Source: Candidatus Aminicenantota bacterium
GTDB taxonomy: Bacteria > Acidobacteriota > Aminicenantia > Aminicenantales > UBA4085
Assembly: GCA_003141555.1 (NCBI GenBank)
Contig: PLMN01000007.1
Span: 70,514-134,513 of the forward strand
DNA: 64,000 nt
Direction: 5' to 3'
In this document: positions 40,520 through 48,279 of the stretch, piece after piece
Layout of the letters: the number at the start of each line of letters is the position of its first letter
Numbering within the stretch: the stretch's first letter is position 1
Position numbers and translations under genes: made by a program
Notes under the pieces: model-generated
Databases searched by the model: none
The model's input: only the letters and a program-made list of their open reading frames with translations
What the model was told of the DNA's origin: nothing

Positions 40520-43500
40520 GGCGGCGATCGTTTCAGCCAGGAAAGCGGCGTCGCTACAGGGCGGAGCTGCATGCGCCGTAGGCGCGACTATGGCAGCCCC
40601 GAGGGCCTTGAAGTTCAGGGTCATGACGCCCTGGGGGGTGAGCGTCCCCGCCGTGCGGTTCAAGAGCGAGGTCATGCGCTGGATCTGGATCGGCGTGGAA
40701 GGCAGGAATTTGAGGACGAGCCTGTCGTCGACCCGGTCCACGGCCTGGATCTTCAGCTTCTGGGCGAGATACTTGATCCGCCCGACCTGGCAAAGATTGG
40801 CCAGGCTCTGGGGAGGCGGGCCGAACCGGTCGCGGACCTCGTCCTCGACGGCCGCTATTTCGTCCAGGCTCTCGGCCGCGGAGATGCGCTTGTAGAGGTC
40901 CAGCCGGAGGTTCATCGGAGGCAGGTACTCTTCGGGGATCCGGATGTCGGCTTTCAGGTGGATCTCGCTCTTGACCTCCTCCACGGCCTCGCCCTTGAGC
41001 TCGCGGATGGTCTGCTCGAGAAGCTGGATGTAATAGTCGAAGCCGACGGCCTCCATCGTGCCGTGCTGGTGCGCGCCGAAGACGTTGCCCGCCCCGCGGA
41101 TCTCGAGGTCCTTCATGGCCAGGCGGAACCCCGAGCCGAGGTCGCTGAACTCCTTGAGGGCCTCGAGCCGGCGCTCGGCCAGGACCGACAGTCCCGAGGA
41201 CGGCGGGACGAGGAAATAGGCGAACGCCTGGCGCGACGAGCGGCCGACCCGGCCCCGGAGCTGGTAGAGCTGGGCCAGGCCGAAATGATCGGCCCGGTGG
41301 ACGATCAGGGTGTTGACGAGCGGGATGTCGATCCCGTTTTCGATGATGGTCGTCGAGACCAGGACGTCGTACCGCCGCTCGACGAAATCCAGCATTCGCT
41401 TCTCGAGCTCGGCCGGGACCATTTGGCCGTGGACGGACACGACCCGGGCCGCCGGCGCCCACTGGGCGATGAGGGCGGCGATCGACTCCATGTCCTCGAT
41501 CTTGTTGAAGATGTAGTAGACCTGGCCCCCGCGGGCGAGCTCCTGCTTGATCGCCCCGGCCACCAGGTTCGGCTGGAAGGCGGTCACCACGGTATGGACG
41601 GCCAGCCGGTCCTTGGGCGGCGTCTCGATCAGGCTGATGTCCCGCAGCCCGGAGAGGGACATGTTGAGCGTCCGGGGGATGGGCGTGGCGGTGAGGGTCA
41701 GGACATCGACGGCCGCCTTCATCTGCTTGATCTTCTCCTTGTGCTTGACTCCGAAACGCTGCTCCTCGTCGACGACGAGCAGGCCCAGGTCGCGGAAGGC
41801 CACGTCCGCGGAGAGGAGCCGGTGCGTGCCGATGATGATGTCGACCGCCCCCTTCCGCAGATCGGCGACGGCCTGGGCCTGTTCGGCCTTCGACTGGAGC
41901 CGGGTCAGGGCCGCGACGCGGACCGGAAAGAGGACCATCCGTGCGGAGAAGGTCTTGAAGTGCTGGCTGGCCAGGACCGTGGTCGGGCAGAGGACGGCCA
42001 CCTGCTTGCCGTCCATGACGGCCTTGAAGGCGGCCCGCATGGCCACCTCGGTCTTGCCGTAGCCCACGTCGCCGCAGAGGAGCCGGTCCATGGGCGCCTC
42101 GCTCTCCATGTCGTTTTTAATCTCGCGGATGGAGCGGAGCTGGTCCTCGGTCTCCTCGAACTCGAAGGTCTTCTCGAACTCGGTCTGCCAGTTCCCCTCA
42201 GGGCTGAACCGGAATCCCTTGAGCGACTTGCGCTGGGCGTAGAGCTCCAAGAGCTCCCGGGCCATCGACTCCACGGCCTTCTTCGTCCGCTCCTTGGTCT
42301 TCTGCCAAGTGCCCGTGCCCAGCTTGTCGAGCGCGGGCGGGGCCGGGCCGACCTGGGCATACTTCTGGACGAGGTTCAGGTCCTCGACCGGGACGAACAG
42401 CTTGTCGTCGTCGCGGTAGCGGAGCTCCATGAACTCGCGGCCCGCGCCCTCCAGGTCCATCCGGATCAGGCCGTGGAAGACGCCCACGCCGTAGTCCGCG
42501 TGGACGATGAAGTCGCCGGCCTTCAGGTCCTGGAACTGGGTCAGCGCGGCCCGGATCGAGGGCCGGCTGACGATGACCTTCTCCTCGGTGATGATGTCGC
42601 CCTCGGCGAAGAAGACGATCTTCTCCCGGGCGAAGCCGAACCCCCGGGGAAGCTCGCCGAGGACGAGCAGGACCTCGCCGCTGCGGGGCTCGGCCCGCGG
42701 AGAGTCGGCCTCCGCGGCCGGAATTTCGCTCCGGGAGAGCAGGGTTCCGAATTTGGTCCTGAGGGCCGGCGTGGAGAGGAAGAGGTAGCACCGCTCCCGC
42801 TCGCGCTGCAGCCGCCGCAGGTAGTCCAGAAAGAACGGGATCCGGTTCTCGAAGCGCGGGACGGACTGGAACGGGAGGACGACGGTCCGGCCTGCAACCT
42901 CGCTTTCGATGTCCTCGCAGAGGACGGCCCGGGCGCGGACCGGCTTCCAGCTCGGCGGGGCGAAGAGCTCCTCGACCGAGGGGACCTCTTTGCCCGTCCG
43001 GCGGAGCTCCTTCTCCTGGGCGCGCAGGTCGTCGATGAGCGCTTCCCACTCGCGCTCGACCTCGCCGGGGCGGTCGATCACGAAGACCGCGTCCTCGAAA
43101 TAGCGGGTGAAGAGCGACGAGCCCGCCTCCGGTCCCGACGATTCGCGCAGGGACGGCACCAGGACGGTGTCGATCCTCCGGATCGACTTCTGGGTCGACG
43201 GGTCGAACTCGCGGATCGAGACGATCCCGTCGCTTCCGAACTCGATCCGGCAGGGCGCGTTCTCCCAGGGCGAATAGATATCCACGATGCCGCCCCGGCC
43301 GGCGTATTCGCCGCGATAGGAGATCAGGTCCTCGCGGGCATAGCCGTAGGATTCGAGGGTTCCGAGGACGTCGTCCCGGTCATAGGGATCGTCCTTGTCC
43401 AGGCGGAGGAAGAGGCGCGGCAGGTCCTCGGGGGTGGGGAAGGGCCGGAGGAGCCCGGCCAGGTTGGTCACGACGAGCGAGGGCGGGCGGTAAAGGAGAT

Positions 43501-43831
43501 CGTAGAAAAGCCGCATCCGGGCCGAGACGGAATCGAGAGGCGGGCGGGCTTCGTGGTAGGGGCTCTCGGTCAGGGCCGGCAGGGCGCGGGCGTGTTTCCT
43601 CGAACCGAGCTGGGCGAAGAAGAAGGCGCTCTCCTCCTCGAAGGCCGCGGGCGACTCAGCAATCGGCCGGACGAACACGACCGGCTTGGGCAGGGCGATC
43701 GCAAGGGAAGCAAAGACATAGGGTTTGGCCGGGGCGGCGACCCCCGACAACCGGAGTCCCCGCTCGCCCGCCTCGAGCGCGCGGACGAGTCCCTTGAAAT
43801 CGGGCACCTCGCGGAGGAAATCGAGGCTCAT
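40505..43831 (-). CDS. mfd: Transcription-repair coupling factor Mfd
   Basis: 1108 residues from MSLDFLREVPDF. Two upstream in-frame starts are less likely, one because its ATG lies within a TATAAT -10 element. Domains in order: UvrB-like N-terminal region (1 to about 330), RNA polymerase-interacting domain (about 440-520; GDFIVHADYGVGVFHGL), SF2 translocase (about 545-930; Walker A CGDVGYGKTE, VDEEQRFG, TATPIPRT, GRVGRS) and TRCF C-terminal domain (about 960-1070). It removes stalled RNA polymerase from DNA lesions and recruits UvrA. Slightly shorter than E. coli Mfd (1148) but with all major blocks seen. Confidence 0.96.
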   Translation of the reverse strand: MSLDFLREVPDFKGLVRALEAGERGLRLSGVAAPAKPYVFASLAIALPKPVVFVRPIAESPAAFEEESAFFFAQLGSRKHARALPALTESPYHEARPPLDSVSARMRLFYDLLYRPPSLVVTNLAGLLRPFPTPEDLPRLFLRLDKDDPYDRDDVLGTLESYGYAREDLISYRGEYAGRGGIVDIYSPWENAPCRIEFGSDGIVSIREFDPSTQKSIRRIDTVLVPSLRESSGPEAGSSLFTRYFEDAVFVIDRPGEVEREWEALIDDLRAQEKELRRTGKEVPSVEELFAPPSWKPVRARAVLCEDIESEVAGRTVVLPFQSVPRFENRIPFFLDYLRRLQRERERCYLFLSTPALRTKFGTLLSRSEIPAAEADSPRAEPRSGEVLLVLGELPRGFGFAREKIVFFAEGDIITEEKVIVSRPSIRAALTQFQDLKAGDFIVHADYGVGVFHGLIRMDLEGAGREFMELRYRDDDKLFVPVEDLNLVQKYAQVGPAPPALDKLGTGTWQKTKERTKKAVESMARELLELYAQRKSLKGFRFSPEGNWQTEFEKTFEFEETEDQLRSIREIKNDMESEAPMDRLLCGDVGYGKTEVAMRAAFKAVMDGKQVAVLCPTTVLASQHFKTFSARMVLFPVRVAALTRLQSKAEQAQAVADLRKGAVDIIIGTHRLLSADVAFRDLGLLVVDEEQRFGVKHKEKIKQMKAAVDVLTLTATPIPRTLNMSLSGLRDISLIETPPKDRLAVHTVVTAFQPNLVAGAIKQELARGGQVYYIFNKIEDMESIAALIAQWAPAARVVSVHGQMVPAELEKRMLDFVERRYDVLVSTTIIENGIDIPLVNTLIVHRADHFGLAQLYQLRGRVGRSSRQAFAYFLVPPSSGLSVLAERRLEALKEFSDLGSGFRLAMKDLEIRGAGNVFGAHQHGTMEAVGFDYYIQLLEQTIRELKGEAVEEVKSEIHLKADIRIPEEYLPPMNLRLDLYKRISAAESLDEIAAVEDEVRDRFGPPPQSLANLCQVGRIKYLAQKLKIQAVDRVDDRLVLKFLPSTPIQIQRMTSLLNRTAGTLTPQGVMTLNFKALGAAIVAPTAHAAPPCSDAAFLAETIAALKEL

Positions 43832-43844
43832 GGGTCGAAGCGCC

Positions 43845-43850
43845 ATTATA
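43845..43850 (-). promoter_or_regulatory. Candidate -10 element of mfd
   Basis: Minus strand TATAAT, 13 bases before the mfd start codon. No convincing -35 is seen; a family-D repeat occupies that position. Confidence 0.4.
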
Positions 43851-43865
43851 CACGATTTTATAAAA

Positions 43866-43891
43866 GCGGGTCCTGTCGCCGGCCAACCCCA
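43866..43891. repeat. Repeat family D, solitary arm upstream of mfd
   Basis: GCGGGTCCTGTCGCCGGCCA plus the following CCCCA matches the left arm at 48045-48070 with two mismatches. No inverted partner is nearby. Confidence 0.65.
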
Positions 43892-43915
43892 TCCCCCGAG
43901 CCACCCCCGTCGCCG

Positions 43916-43945
43916 TTGCAAATTCTCCGGGGCGCGGCCTATAAT
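43916..43945 (+). promoter_or_regulatory. Sigma70-like promoter of the small ORF and oxidoreductase operon
   Basis: -35 TTGCAA (43916-43921), 18-base spacer, perfect -10 TATAAT (43940-43945) followed by GGGC. Predicted transcript start near 43952. Confidence 0.65.
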
Positions 43946-43991
43946 GGGCGCGGTGTTTCACCATAAGCCGAGCATGGCAGGAGGAGATCCT

Positions 43992-44120
43992 ATGTCCCAC
44001 AAAACGTCCCTGTCTACGAGTCTGGGTTTTCTGATTGTCCGCGGATCGGTTTGGGGTCCATCCGAGGCCGCCCTCGGCCCGGCGCTCGAGCGCTGCGCCA
44101 AGCTCACCCGTCTCGGCTGA
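43992..44120 (+). CDS. 42-residue small protein or leader peptide
   Basis: A short frame, MSHKTSLSTSLGFLIVRGSV to the stop at 44118, is led by a near-perfect ribosome-binding site (AGGAGG, 43979-43984) seven bases before the ATG and by a good promoter. The first half is mildly hydrophobic; the second contains ALERCAKLTRLG. No family is recognised. It ends 15 bases before the Tat-signal Fe-S subunit gene, whose own ribosome-binding site is weak, so translation of this ORF may be coupled to that gene. It could be a small protein of the complex, a leader peptide or chance; the strong initiation signals argue against chance. Confidence 0.55.
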   Translation: MSHKTSLSTSLGFLIVRGSVWGPSEAALGPALERCAKLTRLG

Positions 44121-44135
44121 TCAGGGACGTCTCTC

Positions 44136-44762
44136 ATGGATACGCCCCGCAAGAAGAAGAAAGCCGTCAGCCGGAGGGCCTTCCTCCAGACCATGGGCGG
44201 CGGCGCCGTGGGCGCCGGCGTCGTCTCGCGCGTCCTGGGCAAGGAGATGCCCGCCCTCCAAGCCGGCCCCGGGCCGATGGACGTCGTCTCGTCGAAGACG
44301 ATCAGCCTGACCGTGAACGGCCGCAAGGTGAAGGTCGCCGCCGAGGCCGGCGAAACCCTCCTCCAGGTGCTCCGCGAAAAGCTGCAGCTCACCGGCGCCA
44401 AGCGGGTCTGCAACCGGGGCGAATGCGGCGGGTGCACGGTCCTCGTCGGCGGCAAGCCCGTCTACGCCTGCCACACGCTGGCCCTGCAGATCGACGGGGC
44501 CGAGATCCTGACCGTCGAGGGGCTGGCGGAGGGAGACAAGCTCCATCCCGTCCAGCAGGCATTCATCGACAAGGACGGCTACCAGTGCGGGTTCTGCACC
44601 CCGGGATTCATCATGGCCTCGGTCGGGCTGCTGAAGAAGAATCCCCAGCCGACGTTCGACGAGATCCGGGCCGGCGTCTCCGGCAACCTCTGCCGCTGCG
44701 GCAACTACCAGAAAATATATGCCGCGGTCGGCGCCGCCGCCGAGACAATGAGGAGGGGCTGA
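44136..44762 (+). CDS. Tat-exported [2Fe-2S] subunit of a PaoABC-like aldehyde oxidoreductase
   Basis: 208 residues. The N-terminus has a twin-arginine signal (SRRAFLQTMGGGAVGAG), implying export of the folded complex. A plant-type ferredoxin domain (about 53-130) carries CNRGECGGC and a single later cysteine in YACHTL. A four-helix [2Fe-2S] domain (about 135-205) has CGFCTPG and CRCGNY. This is the small subunit of the xanthine oxidase family. The Tat signal and the cysteine-rich FAD subunit two genes on point to the periplasmic PaoABC (YagTSR) type, where PaoA carries the signal. Substrate unproven. Confidence 0.9.
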   Translation: MDTPRKKKKAVSRRAFLQTMGGGAVGAGVVSRVLGKEMPALQAGPGPMDVVSSKTISLTVNGRKVKVAAEAGETLLQVLREKLQLTGAKRVCNRGECGGCTVLVGGKPVYACHTLALQIDGAEILTVEGLAEGDKLHPVQQAFIDKDGYQCGFCTPGFIMASVGLLKKNPQPTFDEIRAGVSGNLCRCGNYQKIYAAVGAAAETMRRG

Positions 44763-44763
44763 G

Positions 44764-47040
44764 ATGAAAACTCCTCCCCCGATCGACGACGCTTTCGCGG
44801 AATACGCCGAGCTCGCCCGAACCCAAGGGACGCAGACCGCGACGCCCGGGTCGACCGCCCCTGCCGCGCCGGCCCCCCAACCCAAGCCCGATGAATTCAA
44901 GTATATCGGCAAGGCTACGCCCCGGGTCGACGGCCGAATGGTCGTCACCGGCGCAGCCCGCTACACCCACGATCTCGCTTTCGGCGACATGCTGATCGGG
45001 AAGATCCTCCGCTCGCCGCACGCCTGCGCCGACCTGGTTTCGATCGACCTGTCCGGCGCGCTGGCTCTCCCCGGAGTCAAGGCCGCCCTGAAGCTCAAGG
45101 AGGGCCGGATCCGGTGGGCCGGCGAGCCCGTAGCGGCCGTCGCCGCCGTGAGCGAGAGCCGGGCCGAGGAGGCGCTGGCCCTCATCAAGGTCGAATACAA
45201 GCCGCTGCCCCACGTCACGGCTCCGGACAAGGCCATGGAAGCGGGAGCGCCGCTCGTCCAGGACCAGGGCAACGTCATCAAGTCCAACGACTACGCCCGG
45301 GGCGACGTCGAAAAGGGCTTCAAGGAGGCCGATGTCGTCTTGGAGCGCACATATAAGACATCGTGGGAAGTCCATCAGCCGACCGAGACCCACGGCAGCG
45401 TCGCCCGTTGGGACGGCGACGACCTCACGGTCTGGGATTCGACCCAGGCGGTCCAGTCCATCCGCGACGGCTTGGCCCGCGCGCTCTCCATCCCGGCCGG
45501 CCGGGTGAAAGTCCTCAAGCACTACATGGGCGGCGGTTTCGGGAGCAAGCTCAACCTGGGAGACTACACGGTCACGGCGGCCAAGCTGGCCAAGGAAACG
45601 GGCCGCCCGGTCAAGATCACGCTGACCCGCCGTGAGAACTCGATATGCGTCGGGTACCGGCCGACCGCCTGGATGACGGTCAAGGCCGGCGCCCGCAAGG
45701 ACGGCACGCTGACCGCCCTGTCGGTCAAGAGCTACAATTGCGGCGGCGTCGGCCGGGGCGACCGCGTCTCCGAGCCCTACTCCGACATGTATGCCTGCCC
45801 GAACGTCAAGATCGAGGAGTTTTCGGTCTTCGTCAACGCCTGCGCGTCGCGCGCGACCCGCGCCCCCGGCCACACCCAGGCTACCCTCGGCCTGGAAGGG
45901 ATGATGGAGGAGTTGGCCGCCGCGCTGGGCATGGACCCGCTGGCCCTCCGGATGAAGAATTTCGCGGCCAAGGACAAAGGCGACACGGGGATCCCCTACT
46001 CCACGAAGGGCCTGGAGCAGTGCTACAAACTCGGCTCGGAGAAAATCGGCTGGGACCGCCGCAACAAGAAGCCGGGCGGGGGAAGCGGCAAGGTTCGGAC
46101 GGGCCTCGGCATGGCCAGCCAGATCTGGCCCGGCGCCGGCGCGCCCGGGACGCTGGCCGACGTCAAGCTCTACCCCGACGGGAGCGTCGAGGTGGAATGC
46201 GGGACGCAGGACATCGGCACGGGCACGCGGACGCACATCGCCGTCGTGGCCGCCGAGACGCTCGGCCTGGAGCCGAAGGACATCATCGTTCACATCGGGA
46301 ATTCGGACCTGCCCTGGGCGCCGATCTCGGGCGGCAGTATGACCACGCCGTCCGTGGCCCCGGCCGTGCGCGACGCCGCGCTCAAGGCGGCCGAACATCT
46401 CAAGAATCTCGCCTCCAAGAAGCTCGGCCTGCCGCCGGCGGAGATCGTCCTCGAAAACCGGAAGGCGGCGTCCAAGGCCGACCCAACCAAGGCGATCGAG
46501 CTCAAGGAGCTGGCCCGCGGCCTCCCGCGGCCCCTGCCCTTCCACGGGGAGCGGAGTAATTATCCGTCCACCTTCGCCTTCCAGACATTCGGGGTCCAGT
46601 TCGCCGAGGTCGAGGTGGACACGGAGACGGGAAAGATCAAGGTCAAGAAGGTCGTCGCGGCCCACGACATCGGCCGGGTGATCAATCGCCAGACGGCCGA
46701 AAGCCAGGTGCTGGGCGGGGTCGTCCAGGGGATGAGCGCCGCACTCTTCGAGGAAAAGATCATGGATCCGCGGACCGGGACCATGGTCAACCCGAACTAT
46801 CACGACTACAAGGTGGCCACGGCCATGGACATCCCCGAGATCGTGCCGCTCTTCGCCGACGTCATCGACGAACGGCTGAACAACCTCGGGGCGAAGGGCC
46901 TGGGCGAACCGGGGCGGATCCCCGCCTCGGCCTGCATCGCCAACGCGGTGTACAACGCCCTCGGGGTGCATGTCCGCGAGATCCCGATGACCCCGGCCCG
47001 CGTCCTGGCCGCCCTGAAGCGAAAGGAGGCCCGGCCATGA
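44764..47040 (+). CDS. Molybdenum cofactor-binding large subunit of a PaoABC-like aldehyde oxidoreductase
   Basis: 758 residues, starting 1 base after the Fe-S subunit stop. A Pro/Ala-rich N-terminal tail (20-45) precedes the aldehyde oxidase a/b hammerhead domain (about 48-155) and the molybdopterin-binding domains (about 165-745). Visible cofactor or active-site blocks: MGGGFGSKL near 257, CASRATRAPGHTQATLG near 360, GSGxGxxxQ-like GTQDIGTGTRTH near 480 and the GLGEPGRIP active-site glutamate near 718. These hydroxylases use water to oxidise aldehydes or N-heterocycles. No signal peptide of its own; it would be co-exported with the Tat subunit. Confidence 0.92.
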   Translation: MKTPPPIDDAFAEYAELARTQGTQTATPGSTAPAAPAPQPKPDEFKYIGKATPRVDGRMVVTGAARYTHDLAFGDMLIGKILRSPHACADLVSIDLSGALALPGVKAALKLKEGRIRWAGEPVAAVAAVSESRAEEALALIKVEYKPLPHVTAPDKAMEAGAPLVQDQGNVIKSNDYARGDVEKGFKEADVVLERTYKTSWEVHQPTETHGSVARWDGDDLTVWDSTQAVQSIRDGLARALSIPAGRVKVLKHYMGGGFGSKLNLGDYTVTAAKLAKETGRPVKITLTRRENSICVGYRPTAWMTVKAGARKDGTLTALSVKSYNCGGVGRGDRVSEPYSDMYACPNVKIEEFSVFVNACASRATRAPGHTQATLGLEGMMEELAAALGMDPLALRMKNFAAKDKGDTGIPYSTKGLEQCYKLGSEKIGWDRRNKKPGGGSGKVRTGLGMASQIWPGAGAPGTLADVKLYPDGSVEVECGTQDIGTGTRTHIAVVAAETLGLEPKDIIVHIGNSDLPWAPISGGSMTTPSVAPAVRDAALKAAEHLKNLASKKLGLPPAEIVLENRKAASKADPTKAIELKELARGLPRPLPFHGERSNYPSTFAFQTFGVQFAEVEVDTETGKIKVKKVVAAHDIGRVINRQTAESQVLGGVVQGMSAALFEEKIMDPRTGTMVNPNYHDYKVATAMDIPEIVPLFADVIDERLNNLGAKGLGEPGRIPASACIANAVYNALGVHVREIPMTPARVLAALKRKEARP

Positions 47041-48017
47041 AGGCCTTCCAATTCGGATCGCCGAAGTCGCTCGAGCAAGTGACGGCCTATCTGGCCGGCG
47101 CGGACGGCGACGTCCGGCTCATGGGAGGCGGGACGGACCTGCTGGGCGAGATCAAGGAGGGGACGATCCAGCCCGATGTGGTCGTCGATCTCAAGGCCGT
47201 CCCGGGCCTGGCCTTCATCCGCCGGGACGCGGACGGGCTTGCGATCGGCGCCTGCACGGCCGTGGCCGACCTGGCCGCGGACCCGGACGTCGCGCGCGAC
47301 TACCGCGGGCTGCACGAGGCGGCCGCGGTCGTGGCCTCTCCCCAATTGCGGAACATGGGCACGGTCGGCGGCAACCTCTGCCAGCGGCCGCGCTGCTGGT
47401 ACTTCCGCGATGCCGCGACCGTCTGCAACAAGAAGGGCGGGAGCCAGTGCTTTGCAGAACAGGGGCGCAACAAGTATCACGCCGTATTCGGCGGCGGCTT
47501 GTGCTGGTCCGTCTATCCGTCCGACCTGGCCCCGGCCCTGATCGCCCTCGAGTCGAAGGTCGTGGTCGCCTCGCCCCAGGGCGAACGGACGATTCCCCTC
47601 GCCGAATTCTACGCGCCGCCGATCGTCAACGTCCGGAAGGAGAACATCCTCAGTCGGCAGGACGTCGTGAAGGAAATCCGGGTGCCGGCGCCGAAAAAGG
47701 GCGACCGCGGCGCCTATGTCAAGTTCATGGAGCGCGGGGCCTGGGACTTCGCCGTGGTCTCCGCGGCCGTGAAGCTGACGCTCGCCGGGAACTCGATCAG
47801 TGACGTCCGCATCGTCTGCGGCGGCGTCGCGCCCGTCCCCTGGCGGCTCAAGGCGGCCGAGGACGCGCTCCGCGGCCGGACCGTCTCGGAGTCCGCGGCG
47901 GCCCAAGCCGCCGCCCGGGCCGCCGGCGACGCCCGCCCGCTCGCCGAGAACGGATACAAGGTCGACATCTTCAAGGCCGTCGTGGCGAGGGCGGTCCTCG
48001 CCGCGGCGAAGGGATGA
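47037..48017 (+). CDS. FAD-binding subunit with extra Fe-S loop of a PaoABC-like aldehyde oxidoreductase
   Basis: 326 residues, overlapping the large subunit by 4 bases. The FAD-binding domain has the LMGGGTDLLGEIK loop (28-40) and SPQLRNMGTVGGNL (101-114). A cysteine-rich insertion follows with C115, C120, C130, C138 and C156 (NLCQRPRCWYFRDA, VCNKKGGSQC, GLCWSVYPSDLA). This closely parallels E. coli PaoB (YagS) and the beta subunit of 4-hydroxybenzoyl-CoA reductase, where such a loop binds a [4Fe-4S] cluster. Gene order here is FeS-Mo-FAD, unlike paoA-B-C, and no PaoD/XdhC-type maturation gene follows; instead a composite repeat begins 28 bases later. Confidence 0.92.
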   Translation: MKAFQFGSPKSLEQVTAYLAGADGDVRLMGGGTDLLGEIKEGTIQPDVVVDLKAVPGLAFIRRDADGLAIGACTAVADLAADPDVARDYRGLHEAAAVVASPQLRNMGTVGGNLCQRPRCWYFRDAATVCNKKGGSQCFAEQGRNKYHAVFGGGLCWSVYPSDLAPALIALESKVVVASPQGERTIPLAEFYAPPIVNVRKENILSRQDVVKEIRVPAPKKGDRGAYVKFMERGAWDFAVVSAAVKLTLAGNSISDVRIVCGGVAPVPWRLKAAEDALRGRTVSESAAAQAAARAAGDARPLAENGYKVDIFKAVVARAVLAAAKG

Positions 48018-48046
48018 TCGAGTTGGTCGCGCGGGTCCTACTAGGC

Positions 48047-48255
48047 GGGTCCTGTCGCCGACCAGCCCCACCGGCCTCCGGAAAAAGGGGACACAGAACC
48101 CCGATGATGACCTGCTAAAAGTCGGCCGGCGTTCTATGTCCCCTTTTTCCAAAGCGCCCGGGTGGCGCCGACCGGGGCGCCCCAACGGCCGAAGCGAATG
48201 GGACCCTCGTCAGGGTGATGAGCGAAGCCGGTGGGGCTGGTCGGCGACAGGACCC
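48047..48255. repeat. Repeat family D: composite element enclosing a family-C hairpin
   Basis: A perfect 29-base inverted repeat (48047-48075 and 48227-48255) flanks about 150 bases that contain a complete family-C hairpin (48080-48150) and a GGCGCCGACCGGGG motif (48163-48176) shared with the D copy at 29087. It lies between the FAD-subunit stop and the C26-protein start. No open reading frame of note is inside. Confidence 0.8.
48080..48150. repeat. Repeat family C, second copy, nested in family D
   Basis: GGAAAAAGGGGACACAGAAC (48080-48099) is inverted at 48131-48150 with one mismatch. The loop is 31 bases, the same length as in the copy at 23681-23751, though the loop sequences differ. Confidence 0.8.
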
Positions 48256-48279
48256 GGGCGACTGATATAGGAGTCCAAG

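Noticed and set aside
43832-43921. N-terminal extension of mfd to earlier starts
   Set aside because: The extension is Trp/Arg-rich and unlike Mfd, includes a dispersed repeat, and one candidate ATG lies in a TATAAT element.
40571-43966. Open frame of about 1130 codons opposite mfd
   Set aside because: mfd has unmistakable helicase motifs; the opposite frame has only Leu/Gly/Asp/Glu-rich composition and no start signals.
23681-48150. The inverted repeats as CRISPR or as insertion sequences
   Set aside because: They are palindromic pairs with no regular spacers, no cas genes and no transposase frame; REP/MITE-like is the better description.
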